Shown here in pieces: positions 8,795 through 20,372 of a stretch of DNA of 64,000 nucleotides (the first letter of the stretch is position 1; the number at the start of each line of letters is the position of its first letter). This DNA is from Paraphysomonas bandaiensis (Eukaryota; Chrysophyceae). The stretch is taken from positions 62,001-126,000 of the forward strand of contig CBFFRP010000231.1 in the NCBI GenBank assembly GCA_965644295.1. The letters are read 5' to 3'. Position numbers and translations under genes: made by a program. The notes beneath the pieces are model-generated. The model saw only the letters and a program-made list of their open reading frames with translations. It was not told the origin of the DNA and did not search any database.

Positions 8795-10255
8795 ATGATA
8801 CATATCTTCCTATTTATCTTACCTTACCTCCACTATGTGGACTCCACTACACCCTATGATCTCTCTTCTAAATGGACTTATTATATAGAAGCAGCCAGAG
8901 AGCAGACATGGCCCTCATGTGCCTATCGTTTCCTCAGCTATTCATCCTCATGTAACACAGTAGATCTATATAACGCTGTTGGAATCAATCAGGAATGGTC
9001 ATTAATAGATGCTGGAGATGGAAACTTTTATTTAAAGTCCTCATGTGGGGGATATCTCAGTTACTCCGGTGACTGTGAGGCTCATGTAGTGGATATGTGG
9101 CCTCAAGCTGGTGTTAATCAAGCCTTTCGATTTGTTGTTGGTGATAATACTCAATTTGAGTATTATATAGAAGCGGTGGGGCGAGAGCAGTGTGACTATC
9201 GCTGGATGAGCTTTCCGGTATCCTGCACGACGAGCTCACCTGACATTGTCGACCTCTGGCACGCCACAGGTTCTGACCAGCGGTTCCGCTTGCACCCTGT
9301 GCGGTCGTCTTCACCAGTGTCATTACAACCTGTGGCAGATTATTCCTGTGCTGACCCTTATGCCTGGTACAGTACCGTCGATGATTTGTACGCTCTTCAG
9401 TGTACCGGCGGAGGCATATCTCTTGCATTCAGTGAGTCTATCGGTCCTGACGCTAATTTTAAGTACGCGGGGGACTCAATTGGCGGTAATCCTCCGGAAT
9501 GGGCAGCTAGTGGTGCCCGTTGGGCTCCAGAGAACACTTTTGATCCCTCCTCGGGAGCTAACTACTTGTTCTTCTCCGATTCGTCATCTTCCACAGGAGG
9601 CGTACACCGCATTGGGTACAGTGTCTCAGATACCGGTGTTACTGCCAATGCTTGGGATGAGTATTCTTCAACTCCTCTTGACCTCGGTAATACACCTGGT
9701 GGGGAGATCGACAGCACACTCTTCACAGATGAGGACGGGCGGCAGTATCTTTTATGGAAGAGCGATGATAATAACGTAGGCGAACCAGTGACTCGAATAT
9801 GGGCTCAGGAGGTGAAAGTGAGTAATTCAACGGTTCAACTGTTGGACTCAGCGAAAGTGGTGCTAGACTCCACAGGCATGTGGTGGGTGGACAGCTGGGT
9901 AGCAGGAGGGTCTCTGGTAGAGGGCCCTGAGGTGATAAAACGTAATGGTTATTACTTTTTGTTTTTTGCCGCGGGAAGGTATTGTGAAAACAGCTATTCT
10001 GAAGGAGTTGCCAGAAGCACAAGCATATGGGGCCCATACCAAAAATTACCCGTTCCTTTTTTATCTACTGGTATAGTTGGCGTATCTGAGGGAAAACAAC
10101 TTATTGGCCCTGGACACGGTTCCTTTCTCCAGGATATTGATTCGAAGGAATGGTACACCGTGTATCATGCAAGTTTGGATGACCAATGCAATCGACTGCC
10201 TTTCAGCGCAGCAGTGAAGTTTGGATATGACGACTGGCCGTATGCAGACTTTTAA
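8795..10255 (+). CDS. Secreted GH43-family glycosidase with N-terminal beta-trefoil-like module
   Basis: A single exon of 486 residues. Residues 1-17 form a hydrophobic signal peptide, so the enzyme is probably secreted. Residues about 25-170 hold two to three copies of a Cys-containing unit (YYIEAA...FLSYSSSCNTVDLY; FYLKSSCGGYLSY; YYIEAVGREQC) that looks like a ricin-type beta-trefoil sugar-binding module. The rest fits the five-bladed propeller of GH43: the general base in ADPYAWY, the supporting acid in EIDSTLFTDEDGRQYLLW, and the catalytic Glu in VEGPEVIKRNGYYFLFF. GH43 members cleave arabinan, xylan or related furanosides; the exact substrate cannot be read here. The lack of introns, in a genome where most genes have several, and the high GC fit acquisition by transfer, but that is inference. 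Confidence 0.85.
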   Translation: MIHIFLFILPYLHYVDSTTPYDLSSKWTYYIEAAREQTWPSCAYRFLSYSSSCNTVDLYNAVGINQEWSLIDAGDGNFYLKSSCGGYLSYSGDCEAHVVDMWPQAGVNQAFRFVVGDNTQFEYYIEAVGREQCDYRWMSFPVSCTTSSPDIVDLWHATGSDQRFRLHPVRSSSPVSLQPVADYSCADPYAWYSTVDDLYALQCTGGGISLAFSESIGPDANFKYAGDSIGGNPPEWAASGARWAPENTFDPSSGANYLFFSDSSSSTGGVHRIGYSVSDTGVTANAWDEYSSTPLDLGNTPGGEIDSTLFTDEDGRQYLLWKSDDNNVGEPVTRIWAQEVKVSNSTVQLLDSAKVVLDSTGMWWVDSWVAGGSLVEGPEVIKRNGYYFLFFAAGRYCENSYSEGVARSTSIWGPYQKLPVPFLSTGIVGVSEGKQLIGPGHGSFLQDIDSKEWYTVYHASLDDQCNRLPFSAAVKFGYDDWPYADF

Positions 10256-11165
10256 TTCACTTGTATTGCATTATACGTATGAGTTGAAGTAGTTCAAAGC
10301 TGTTTCATTTACCGAATGATGCTCTGACTTTACCTGATGCGTTGTATATGATTCAAATAGAATGGTCACGAATGGCTTTTACCCCTAAAGCTGATGAAAA
10401 GTGGCAGATAATATGGGGTTATGCCCTTCACCCCGTAAATAATAACGATGTAATAAGTATTATTTAGTGACTCGTAACTCTTGACTGTAATTTCAACTAC
10501 AAAATAATTTATGTGTGAGCATACTATATATCTATATATAACAATACCAACGTTTAAGTAAACGAACAATGAGATAATGCAATACTGAGAGATACTGAAT
10601 GAACCATGAGCTATTTAATTGTCTGACATGAAGTCAAAGAACTACACAATATTATTTGTTTCACAGCCATCAATGCATAGCTCAGTGCTAAGCAATGTAA
10701 TGAACCATATCCTGACAACTGACAACGACAGTACTCACGCACAACGACGACGAATTTTTTTTTCAATTTCCTTCCTTTTCATCTAGCATTCATATAATTA
10801 AAATAGTGGAGATATAATGAGTGGAACTCTTGTTTTACCATAACATCAATACAAACAACAGCAATGACGGATGAGTTAGAAACGACATATGATAACTATG
10901 TAACAAGCAAACAAGATTTAATAACATCAGGGAATAGACTAAGTTGTAGTTTAATAGTAAGAGGTTTTAAAGTTTCTTTCAAGTCTTCTAAAAAGATTGC
11001 TTTTGATTACTTAGTTCATATTTCTTTCTTAAATTTTCTACACGATTTAAGCCGTTTAAGATTGTGATTATAAAGTGTTTTTGGTGGTAATTCATGCATT
11101 GATTCTCCTTTTGAATAACAGGTGGAGCCTTGTATCAATCAAAATGTGTGTGTACAGTATTTGCA
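10256..11165. other. Intergenic with an unassigned short ORF
   Basis: AT-rich DNA between convergently transcribed genes. A 67-codon frame on the plus strand (10864-11067) has no recognisable family and its composition matches the surroundings. The minus strand across 10870-11110 is also fairly open, but broken by stops. I do not call a gene. Confidence 0.4.
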
Positions 11166-12701
11166 TTAATGCATGTCTCGTACTGCACTCGATAACCGCT
11201 CATGATCAGCGGTGTATTTCATGACAAGCTTATTTCCAGGTCCAAATAGGACATTTAGAGTATGTATTGCTTTGGCTCTACACCGGTGCGCTTGTCTCCC
11301 GGACACTTCAGTGCCTTCTTCTTGATATATTGCACCCAGCTCCCAAAGGGACTTGGCTAAAGACGTAGAAAGTACACCCTTTTCCTCCCGAGCAGATACT
11401 TCTAGTTGCTTGAAGTGTTCTCTTCCTTTGGAGTTGCCCCTCCTGTGTTGCAGAGTAGAGAGTGTGTTGTAAATACCAGCCTTTTCCGAGGAGCAGGTGG
11501 AGGGTGATGACGAATAAATTTCAAGAGCTTTCGTGCACAAATCTTCAGTGCCTTTGCCCAGGTCACCGAGGTCCATTCGCACTGCTGCAAGACTTTGCAA
11601 CGATTGTGCAACTGATGGATGTCGCCGTCCTAAAACAGAGACGCGCATTTGGAAAGCTTCTACCTCCAGTAGAAAGCACTCATTCAAGAGCCCTTGTGCA
11701 CGCCTAATCCTAGCGAGGTTAGCCAGTCCACTCGCCATTTGCCTTGACACTGCGAGATTGTTCTTGGAGCATATGTCACAGAGATGTGTAGCGTGATGGA
11801 TAGCAAAAGTGAAGGCCTTATGTCGGCGGTATATGCGAGAAAGAGTGTCCACGGGGCGCATCAAAGAAATGTGATGTTCATCGCGATAGACCTGTGACCG
11901 GAGTTTGATCACTTCCTTGTAGAGCTCGGCCGCCCGCATGTCTCGCCCAACAGCAAGCTCGCAGTCAGCTTGTACTTCCAGACACCCCGCTTGACATCGT
12001 ATGCTGGATGGACCCGCTGAAGTTGATACCACCTCAAACCCTCTAGAGGCCAACTGGAGGGCTTCGTGGTAGTGTCGCTTTTTGTAGGCTTCCTTCGATA
12101 GCTTTAAGAATTTGGCTGCAAAGAATGTAGCGCTCTTCTTCACATTGTTGTCTTTCCGTTGGTCTTTAACAGTAGAGCACGTGGACATGGTCCGCAAACG
12201 CAACACTGCAGGCGCACTGCCGTCTTTCTTTGCCGCAAGGAGTTGTTTTCTCTCTTTTTCAATGATAGTGCGACCCTCTGAATAATTTGAGATAAAGTGC
12301 CCATTTACTGCCACCAATCTGTTCACAATATTGTTATATTGAGACAAACAACAAACACAGAAAGCACATCTCACTCACATATCTCCAGAAGTAAGGTCTG
12401 TAATAGATCCCGCATCACTGATCACAATGGAGTCATCATCTTCATTAACAGCAAACACAACATCGTTATCAACAGGAATCTCTATATCCTTTAGATTACA
12501 TAAGAGCTCAGGGCTGGCACATGAGGCCTCTGCAGTGTCACTGTCTTTGTCACTACGATCCTCTTCACTTGTCGACTCACTGCTACTATGAGCAGGAAGG
12601 TTTTCATTAGGAATTGAGTCTAATAGAGAGAGAGGATTGTCTGCTATGGTTTGTAACTGGAGTTGATGCTGTGTGTTGGAAGTGATTGAGAGGGACATCA
12701 C
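11166..12701 (-). CDS. Tetratricopeptide-repeat protein, kinesin-light-chain-like repeat spacing
   Basis: Two exons on the minus strand: 12701-12379 and 12318-11166, joined across a 60-nt intron with GTGAGT donor and AACAG acceptor; the phases match and give 491 residues. The N-terminal 110 residues are Ser/Asp/Glu-rich and look disordered. From about residue 165 onward there are helical repeats with about 42-residue spacing: a pattern of LARIRRAQGLLNE, VLGRRHPSVAQSLQSLAAVR and IYNTLSTLQHRRGN, typical of KLC-type TPRs that bind partner proteins. No catalytic domain is seen, so an adaptor role is likely; the partner is unknown. Its start is 150 nt from a long tetranucleotide array shared with the divergent ITPase gene. 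Confidence 0.75.
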
Positions 12702-12852
12702 TGGTGACTCTGAGGAGGTGAAGCAGTGTGATATTGTGTGTGAGAGACATTATTGAGAGTGTTATGGGTGGAGAAGAAGTATATACATCTAGGGCTTAAA
12801 GTGGTTAACAATATCTACAGATCTTTAGCACTGAACCCCCTCACTGCCTGCG

Positions 12853-13407
12853 GTGTATGTATGTATGTATGTATGTATGTATGTATGTATGTATGTACAC
12901 TCTGTATGTATGTATGTATGTATGTATGTATGTATGTATGTATGTATGTATGTATGTATGTGTGTATGTATGTATGTATGTATGTATGTATGTATGTATG
13001 TATGTATGTATGTATGTATGTATGTATGTATGTATGTATGTATGTATGTATGTATGTATGTATGTATGTATGTATGTATGTATGTATGTATGTATGTATG
13101 TATGTATGTATGTATGTATGTATGTATGTATGTATGTATGTATGTATGTATGTATGTATGTATGTATGTATGTATGTATGTATGTATGTATGTATGTATG
13201 TATGTATGTATGTATGTATGTATGTATGTATGTATGTATGTATGTATGTATGTATGTATGTATGTATGTATGTATGTATGTATGTATGTATGTATGTATG
13301 TATGTAGTATGTATGTATGTATGTATGTATGTATGTATGTATGTATGTATGTATGTATGTATGTATGTATGTATGTATGTATGTATGTATGTATGTATGT
13401 ATGTATG
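12853..13407. repeat. (GTAT)n tetranucleotide array, about 555 bp
   Basis: Nearly pure TGTA/GTAT units with three interruptions: CACTCTG near 12898, a GTGTG near 12960 and a one-base slip near 13306. It fills the space between two divergent genes, ending only 57 nt before the ITPase start. It generates long spurious frames on both strands. Confidence 0.97.
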
Positions 13408-13463
13408 TTGTGTTATATTCAAGTCATGTTGTCTCGTGTATCTATGCACAACATAGTAAGTTC

Positions 13464-14021
13464 ATGGATACAAAGCATATAATAGTTGTCGGGTCCACAA
13501 ACCCCGTGAAGATTGAATCTACATCAATAGCAGTTCATCAATGCTTCAAAGACATTGTAAGTGATGTGGTGGGAGTGAGCTCACCCTCAGGTGTCAGTGA
13601 TCAACCAGTAGGAGACGATGAGACTCGGCAAGGAGCTGAAAATCGAGCTAGACATGCTTATGAGACCTATGAAAGGGACCATGGGACAAAACCTAAGTAT
13701 GGTATTGGACTAGAAGGGGGTGTCGGATGGACCGCTGAGAAGAAACTTGAGTGCTTTGCATGGGCGGCTGTATATGACGGGGAGAGATTTGGTACCGCGA
13801 AATCAGCTACATTCATTCTACCTAAAGCAATATCAGACCTTGTCGAATCTGGAGTTGAGCTTGGTGTCGCGGATGATATGGTTTTTAAGACAACAAATTC
13901 TAAACAGAAAGAAGGTACTATAGGTCATTTAACTAAAGGGGTCATTAGTCGCACACAGTACTATACTCCTGTTGTGACATTAGCGTTTGTACCATTCATG
14001 TGGCCTGATATGTATGATTAG
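13464..14021 (+). CDS. Inosine/xanthosine triphosphatase, YjjX/NTPase_I-T family
   Basis: A 185-residue single-exon protein that hydrolyses non-canonical nucleoside triphosphates (ITP/XTP) to keep them out of nucleic acids. Family landmarks are clear: GSTNPVKI at the N terminus, GVSDQPVGDDETRQGAENRA, GIGLEGGV, an AWAAVYD strand, ELGVADDMVF, then SKQKEGTIGHLTKG and SRTQYY before an FVPF end. The Met at 13464 is chosen because the family's GSTNPVK block begins nine residues later; the frame extends upstream only into the repeat array. The length is normal for the family. Confidence 0.9.
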   Translation: MDTKHIIVVGSTNPVKIESTSIAVHQCFKDIVSDVVGVSSPSGVSDQPVGDDETRQGAENRARHAYETYERDHGTKPKYGIGLEGGVGWTAEKKLECFAWAAVYDGERFGTAKSATFILPKAISDLVESGVELGVADDMVFKTTNSKQKEGTIGHLTKGVISRTQYYTPVVTLAFVPFMWPDMYD

Positions 14022-14448
14022 TTTATGTAGTTATTAAATATAACCTATGAATGAGATCGCGATACACCTTTCTGCCGCATTGCCATGCGTGCCTAAATTG
14101 TAAACCAGTGTTAGGTAGATGTACGACTTACTATTAATTATCGTCATAGCATGATGTCGAATATCAATTGAGGTGTATAGGTGATATTGTAGTGATATGA
14201 AGCGTACATACGTATATCTATGTGTGCAATCGTGGAAGCTGATCGACAATTTGATAAATGTCAAAATACAAAACACTATGGTGCACTGATGACTATTTTA
14301 AAAACTTCTGTAGGCGCTATAGAGTTGCTTATACTATGTTATTTTCTTATTAAATATTTGAGTTAGTGTAAAGGCACGCATGCACAAGCGGACGCTAGTT
14401 AGCAGTAAACTTTCTATTGACAATGAAACATAGTTTTGATTTTACATG
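14022..14448. other. Intergenic, nothing recognised
   Basis: AT-rich sequence downstream of the ITPase gene. No coding or RNA signal is seen. Confidence 0.4.
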
Positions 14449-14785
14449 CATCGGTGGGCCACACTAGGTACCTATTGATACTTGAACTACCTATAGGTAC
14501 TTCGTGCTTACCTATTAGGTATTTATCTCTTAGATACCTAGCTATAGATATTCCCACCGACCCTGCCCATAGGTAGGTGCCTATTTCTCACCACCAATAG
14601 TTACCATAAAATCATACCTATAGCAATAGGCATCTCACCTACAGGTGGTCCTATAGGTGGTACTACCTAGATGCTAAAATGTACGTATAGGTACTAGACA
14701 AGTTCTTAATAAGTATCATGAGGTTTAATTAATTAAGTACCTATAGGAAGCTACCTATAGGCATTTTTTCTTAGGTCCACCGATG
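14449..14785. mobile_element. MITE-like element with terminal inverted repeats and CCTATAGG palindromes
   Basis: The ends CATCGGTGGGCC (14449-14460) and GGTCCACCGATG (14774-14785) are inverted repeats with one mismatch. The 313 bp between them is packed with variants of the palindrome TACCTATAGGTA, for example near 14480, 14500, 14610, 14655, 14740 and 14750. No coding capacity is present. An 11-bp direct repeat GACAATGAAAC occurs just outside at 14419-14429 and 14794-14804, although with 19 and 8 bases of spacer, so it may or may not be a target duplication. Confidence 0.65.
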
Positions 14786-15747
14786 TGCCTAATGACAATG
14801 AAACCGGACAATAGGTTGTAAAAGTTGCCAAAGCGCTGCAATAACGGCATGGCGTAGAGAAAAGTGTTCGATTAGTTATTGCAGCCCAGGTAGACGCTCT
14901 CCAATTTTTTAGATGTAAAAAGTGAATATGGAGTGCTACATATTCAGTCATTAAAATAACGAGATAAATCAGGTAGCCTGCCTGATATTAGAATAGACAT
15001 CGTTAAGAAATCGAGTAATAGACACCAGCTAATGTTGCACTACACTCTTGTCTTGGGGTTAACATTGGGATGTGTTCACCTGCTTATATAAGTCTGAGGC
15101 ACATATGCCTGTGAGCTGCATAGAATCTGCCAAGGTGGTGATTGTAGATAGTAATGAATCAAAATGGAAAGGAAAACACTCATGAAAGGGTCGTAAGTAG
15201 ATTGAAGATCAGTGAGTGCATTGAATGGATATGTTGTAGCGTGTGTGCCCTAGAGAAGGGCTTCAGGAGGATTGACAGTCACTCTCCCATGATACGCATT
15301 CATAGGTATAGTGTGATGATTATCGTGGTCGGTGTACATGGCATGATGGTGTATTGGCATATGTCTATCTATCCAATCACAGCAGCAAGATTAGATCTAC
15401 GGTTATCATTCAACCGGGACAGTGATCCGTAACTGTAGCCGTTTCCGGATGGGGTGTTTCAGCGATAGTTCGCCATCATAATAATATCATGGAATACAGT
15501 CAGAATACATGTCTGTAGGGATTAGGTCTGTACAATGTGAGGCTTACGTGTAGTTTCATACATTAGTAGTAGTATGGATCTTACCTTACATTGCCTTCAC
15601 ATACATACATACATAACACCCTGTACAGCTATCTATCTATATATATATAGACCCATACCACTCTTCTAACCCACAACACACTCACTAATCAAATCCAATC
15701 AAATCCATTATCAATCTCTCATATAATCAACTATTTCATATACTTCA
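14786..15747. other. Intergenic, upstream region of PH-START gene
   Basis: No convincing gene. A 92-codon frame (15154-15432) lacks any family signal. Immediately upstream of the next gene are a short ACAT run (15600-15613), a TCTATC/TATATA run near 15632 and AC-rich sequence, like other 5' flanks in the window. Confidence 0.4.
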
Positions 15748-18182
15748 ATGGAACGTGAAAGCTTTGTTTTAAGCTCTGATACTATCTTAAAAGAGGGTAT
15801 ACTATATAAACAACGAGATCACTTTAAAGGATGGCGTTCACGTTATTTTACTTTAGATAATATATTTTTACATTATTATTTATCAAAAAATGATGATACT
15901 CCACGTAAAAGTATACAAATATGTAAAGGGGTTATTGTACGTGCAATTGAACCAAAGACTGTCAATGGACAGTTATATTATCCATTCGTTATATCTCATC
16001 CACGTACATCAACACATTATAAATTATCAACTGTATCAAGAAGTGATTGTGAGTCATGGATACGTGCTCTTACTGATGTAGCGAATAGTAGTAAATCTAC
16101 AGTTACTGAAATATATTCCAGTGAAGAGGATGGAAGGCGTAATGGATCATGTGATGGCAGTACTGAAAGCTTATTAGATGACAGTAGTGAAGATGAGGAA
16201 GAACCGTCATCTCCAACCTCTCCTGTGAGTAAAAAGAAAACTCTTCGAAATATCCCGGATGGGCTCTCAGTTAAGATAGAAACAGCTGTGAGCACTCTCT
16301 TAGAGGGGAGCTCGGAGGATGATGATGGCTGGCAACCTATGTTTGAAAAGCCTGGAAGGGTAGTTGCTACTCGAAAAAGTGGAGCCGGAACAATATGTGT
16401 GCGTGGAGTAGCCGTTCTTCCTTACACGATTCCTGAGATATATAGTGTGCTTTCTGAGCGTCGCAAAGAACTGGACCCTCAGTTAAACACGTACACCAGG
16501 CTGAAATGGTTCTCCCGGCATACCGGTGTAGAATATCTAAGGTTTAAGCCTGTTTGGCCAACGGCAGCGCGGGATTTCTGCAATCTCACTCATTGGCGTC
16601 TGTTGCGGGACGGCACCTTTATTACTCTCGGATTTAGTGAACCGTTCCCGATTTGCCCTGAAGAGAAAGGAGTGGTGCGTGCACAGCTCATCATCGGAGG
16701 ATATGTAATGAAACCTGTAGCAGGAGGGACTCATGTTACTATTCTTGTTCAGGTATTGTGTTTTCTTTATGTTGTACGCGCGTTGTGACTGTTCTCGTGT
16801 TTGTTAGTCGGATTTACGTGGGACACTTCCTGCAAGTGTACAGAGCCTTGCGGCACAAAGTCAGCCCCTTGTCCTTCTCACTTTGCGCAAAGTTCTGGAT
16901 AAGATTCATGATGGAAAATCTCGCAGTGATATTAGTCAGCCTGTAATCCCCAGTTATGAAGGTGGATAATATGCGTGACACTTGTAGCTCTAAAGCTAAT
17001 AGGTTTATGATAGATATGATGGTTATTGTGGAAAGAAACGCTAATCCTGCCGTACCCTATGAAGATGATGCTCCTCAGCGAAAATTAACTTTGTCACAAC
17101 GTACTGTTGGAAGTGTGAACCCTGATCCTATGGTAAGTACCGTACTAATCCTTGTGTGTATGAGTTGTACAATGAGAGTTTCATTGGTAATATATATCTG
17201 CACATTCGTAGGATACTAATAGGACCCCTCAGAATGTGCCTTCGGTTACTTCTCCGCAGAGTAATAATGAGAGCTCGACGATGTTTTACTTTATCTCAAC
17301 ACTTCTTATTTGTGTCGCGATATATTTTGCGATTGATGAGTAAGAATGTTATATGTTAACCCATTTGTCTTACTATTGCAATATTATACAGAAATATAGG
17401 TGACAATATCACGTGGGGTCTATACATTGCTGCACTTCTGCTAGCGATGGAAGTGATGCTACAGTCTCATCTCTACCAGCCATCACGCAGGGTTAGTTTG
17501 CGTTGAATGAGTTGTTCCACAGGTAATATCTGTGCAGGTATACTCGACCCCCTCTCGCGTTACCCCAGGAAACTTTTTTTTTAGATTCCGCATTGATAGT
17601 CCAAGGCGAAGTAGTTCGGGTACTATGAGTCACGTTATCGTAAAAGCGCTGGCAAAAGCAATCGAAGATTGTGGACTCAATGGACATGTTATTTTTGGGA
17701 AATTTTACCCTCTTCGCAGCGCCGGTGTTGATATCTCAGTCAGCGCAGACATAGATGCAGGCTCATCAACCATGGTTACGGTGCGCAGCGCGAATTCCAT
17801 GACAGCTGAGGGAATCGCTGCAGATATTGGTAGTAAAACTGCAGCTAGCAGAAATTCTGCCGAAGCAATGAGTTCATTGCTACCTTTCACTTTTGCATTG
17901 ATATGGCAGCTATTTGCTTTATTTTCTAACAAGTATGGTTTGCGCTTGTCAATATTTGAAGACGCTTTTCCCAATGGGGTAGGAACAGTATTTGTTACAG
18001 ATTCTCAAGAAAATGATATAGTGGTTTCTTTGGTACCAAATACGGGGGAGCTGTCAACACCCATTGCTGTAATTATTGATGGGAACGAAGCTACATTGAC
18101 AGTTAACTCTCGTGCTGCTTCGATCAAGGAGGGAAAACGACTAGTACTACGGTTTAAAGAATTATTGAGACAGTCCAACTGA
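15748..18182 (+). CDS. PH-START protein fused via two TM helices to a degenerate 2-oxoacid acyltransferase-like domain
   Basis: Six exons are predicted: 15748-16752, 16808-16961, 17014-17132, 17212-17339, 17392-17491 and 17523-18182, giving 721 residues with phases that all agree. Residues about 13-112 are a PH domain (EGILYKQRDHFKGWRSRYF, closing SWIRALTDV). After a Ser/Glu-rich linker, residues about 185-385 are a START lipid-transfer domain (WPTAARDF, VTILVQ joined to SDLRGTLPASV across intron 1). Residues about 450-467 and 475-492 are hydrophobic. The last 215 residues follow the catalytic fold of dihydrolipoamide acyltransferases (MSHVIVKALAKAIEDCGLNG, LLPFTFALIWQL, GVGTVFVTD, a closing KRLVLRFKELL), but where that family has DHRxxDG this one has NSRAASIKEG, so the catalytic His is missing. 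A role in lipid sensing or transfer at a membrane is likely. The fifth intron is only 31 nt, or 46 nt if the later acceptor is used. Confidence 0.75.
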
Positions 18183-18479
18183 ATCTTGTATGCATGCCAG
18201 TGAAAAGGCTGATGGAAACGGTGGTATGAGCGATTGCTAGTCACACTGAAACCGCTTCACTTTTCATGATTATTGCCGCTTAATTGGTATATCTATTTTT
18301 GTGCAGATCAGCCAAGAAATTTACTAAATAATAACTATTATTATTATTGCGATTTAGTCAATGTTGCTGAATATGAGAATGATGTTAACGTATGTCACAT
18401 TAGTCAACAATTACTACATATTACATATATATATTGCGTATACATATACTGTGCGTTGCTTTGTCTCATCTTTTCTGAT

Positions 18480-18914
18480 TTGTGCTATAATAGCCTATTT
18501 GTGTTCAATGATTGTCACTCATTTCCGCTTTTAGTTATTCCTAAAGTCTCTTTTTGTCTTCTTCAAAGAATAATACCGTACGTTACTCTTGCTGTGCAAT
18601 CAGCTGTAGACCACAATCTTCCCGTCTTCCACGTTTGTGCCCTTTACTACGACCGGGAGAATAATGAAGCAATTAATTCACAGATTTTTCGTTGGTCCTA
18701 TACATTGTACCACAGATACCTACACGCTACACCATAATCTTGAACTCCATAGGAATAGGACTCGTGGCCTCTAGATTAAAATGATGGCTTTCTTGCAGGC
18801 TGGGACAAGTCTTTTCTAAAACAGGCTTTAAGACCCCCTGTATCAGAGCCAGCCCTAAACAAAGTCGGATTCGCATGTCAAGTTATGACACAATTGGATG
18901 ATTTACTAAGTTAA
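18480..18914 (+). other. Possible two-exon coding remnant, unidentified
   Basis: A plus-strand stretch around 18560-18690 reads like protein (RIIPYVTLAVQSAVDHNLP). A second stretch following a CTTGCAG acceptor at 18798 reads GWDKSFLKQALRPPVSEP and continues to a stop at 18913. I could not join them in consistent phase and do not recognise a family. It may be a gene fragment or chance. Confidence 0.2.
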
Positions 18915-19159
18915 CTGGACGTGTATTCACTCATGAATCTTATTATAAAATTAGGGAAGATTATAATAAATATAATACACAATATATCACGTTATCTCTA
19001 CTACCACTCATTTCTAGTACGACCTTATATCGTCATTATCTTCTCGTATGGTCAATATATATTCAGTTCTCATTACTTCTCATAATACAGTTAACCACTA
19101 TTGTATTCTCCAGTAACCGTCATAATTCCAATATCTTAAAATTACAGCTTTTAATTGCC

Positions 19160-19700
19160 TAAACAGCAAAACTCAACATCGCACCTTTTTGTAGTGTTCT
19201 GGGGAATAAGTACCGGAGAGATTTCTTCGGGAAACTAACGTCAGCCGCAAACATAGATAGCAAATAACGTTCTGCCCACTCCTAGCCAAATGCTTATGTG
19301 GTACAAGTGACACTAATAAGTGTCACTTGTGTAGACGTCTTTCGGCTCCGACTTATAAACAGATAAACAGGCAGCCGGGAATGGGTCCACCTGAAGGGTA
19401 ACCAGGGTGTTGGACTGCTTGCTGAAGTCAAGCATAGGCTGTTTACATTAAGGACTCCAAAATCTTGAAGTCAGCAGATGTCAGGTATATCAACATTCTG
19501 CTTGCTCACTGCGTTTGCTTTGAGTGACAGAGCGAAAGTGCTTGCACTTGGTGTGACATAAAAGCAGCTTTCGTAATGTTAAATAGTAGGATACCAGAGT
19601 CAAGCACTAGTTAGTTAAATTGCAATACTAAATTAGTTCAGACTCTTAAACGCCTGTTGCTACTAACAAGACATTCACTACTAGTACTTGAAAACTACTT
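19160..19700 (+). mobile_element. Dispersed repeat, copy A
   Basis: About 500 bp align by eye with 39785-40330: shared blocks include GATAAGTACCGGA, TTTCTYCGGGAAACTAAC, AAATGCTTRTGTGGTACAAG, a palindromic GTGACAC...GTGTCAC, CCGGGAATGGGYCCACCTRAAGGG and GCTGAAGTCAAGCAT. The 3' part (GCAGCTTTCGTAATGTTAAA, TAGTAGGATA, TTAGTTAAATTGCAAT) also matches the tail of the LINE at 5800-5990. No coding frame survives, so it is an old truncated copy or a non-autonomous relative. Confidence 0.7.
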
Positions 19701-20372
19701 CCAAGTCAGGAGATAACTATTTCTAACATAAATTGTACTGCTTTTAGATCAAAATATTAGGCTACAACTAACTCCTACGTACGTACTTGTAGCTAGTTGA
19801 GGCTACCCTGCATTCTATGTAGCAATGAAATACAGAATCTACAAGACTACAACAATTAGTGTAGATACTAAGCACAAATAAACTGAAAATAGAGTAGCTG
19901 TTAAAGATATGATTTGTAATTTGTAGAACAAAATAGTAGTGTTGGTGATTACAACCACAGTGATACAACATTATAATTTCACTATCTCTCTTGACGTAAT
20001 TCAGTCAATACTGTGCTACTACAAGTATAATTTAATACAAAGTTAGATACAAGGCTTACATACTTATAGAAACTTGATTTTGTATCGTACTTACGCCTAT
20101 TCTGAGTGTAATAGTAGTGCGGTGTTAAAACTGATTTCATATCACCAATAAAAAATGTTATTATGCAGCTATGCATTCATTTCCACCACTGGCTTAAAAC
20201 AGCTTAAAACATTGTAATTGCGAAGAGCCACTGTTTATTTACACATTTACTCAGATCACACCTTTCTATAGTGTATCCTGATACGTTTCAACCAGTATAA
20301 TCATTCTCCTCGAGCGAAAAAGAAAGAGTTCAGAGCACTATCGCTGAGATTTTCTCGAGAAAAACTACATGG
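19701..20372. other. Intergenic, nothing recognised
   Basis: AT-rich sequence between the dispersed repeat and the 3' end of the carrier gene. Short frames only. Confidence 0.4.

Noticed and set aside
10864-11067. 67-codon ORF as a gene
   Set aside because: AT-rich composition equals the background and no family resemblance is seen.
12753-13482. Long plus- and minus-strand frames reading MYVC or THTYI repeats
   Set aside because: They are translations of the GTAT array in every frame, without any non-repeat protein signal.
15154-15432. 92-codon ORF as a gene
   Set aside because: No family signal and no splice partner; it lies in a likely promoter region.
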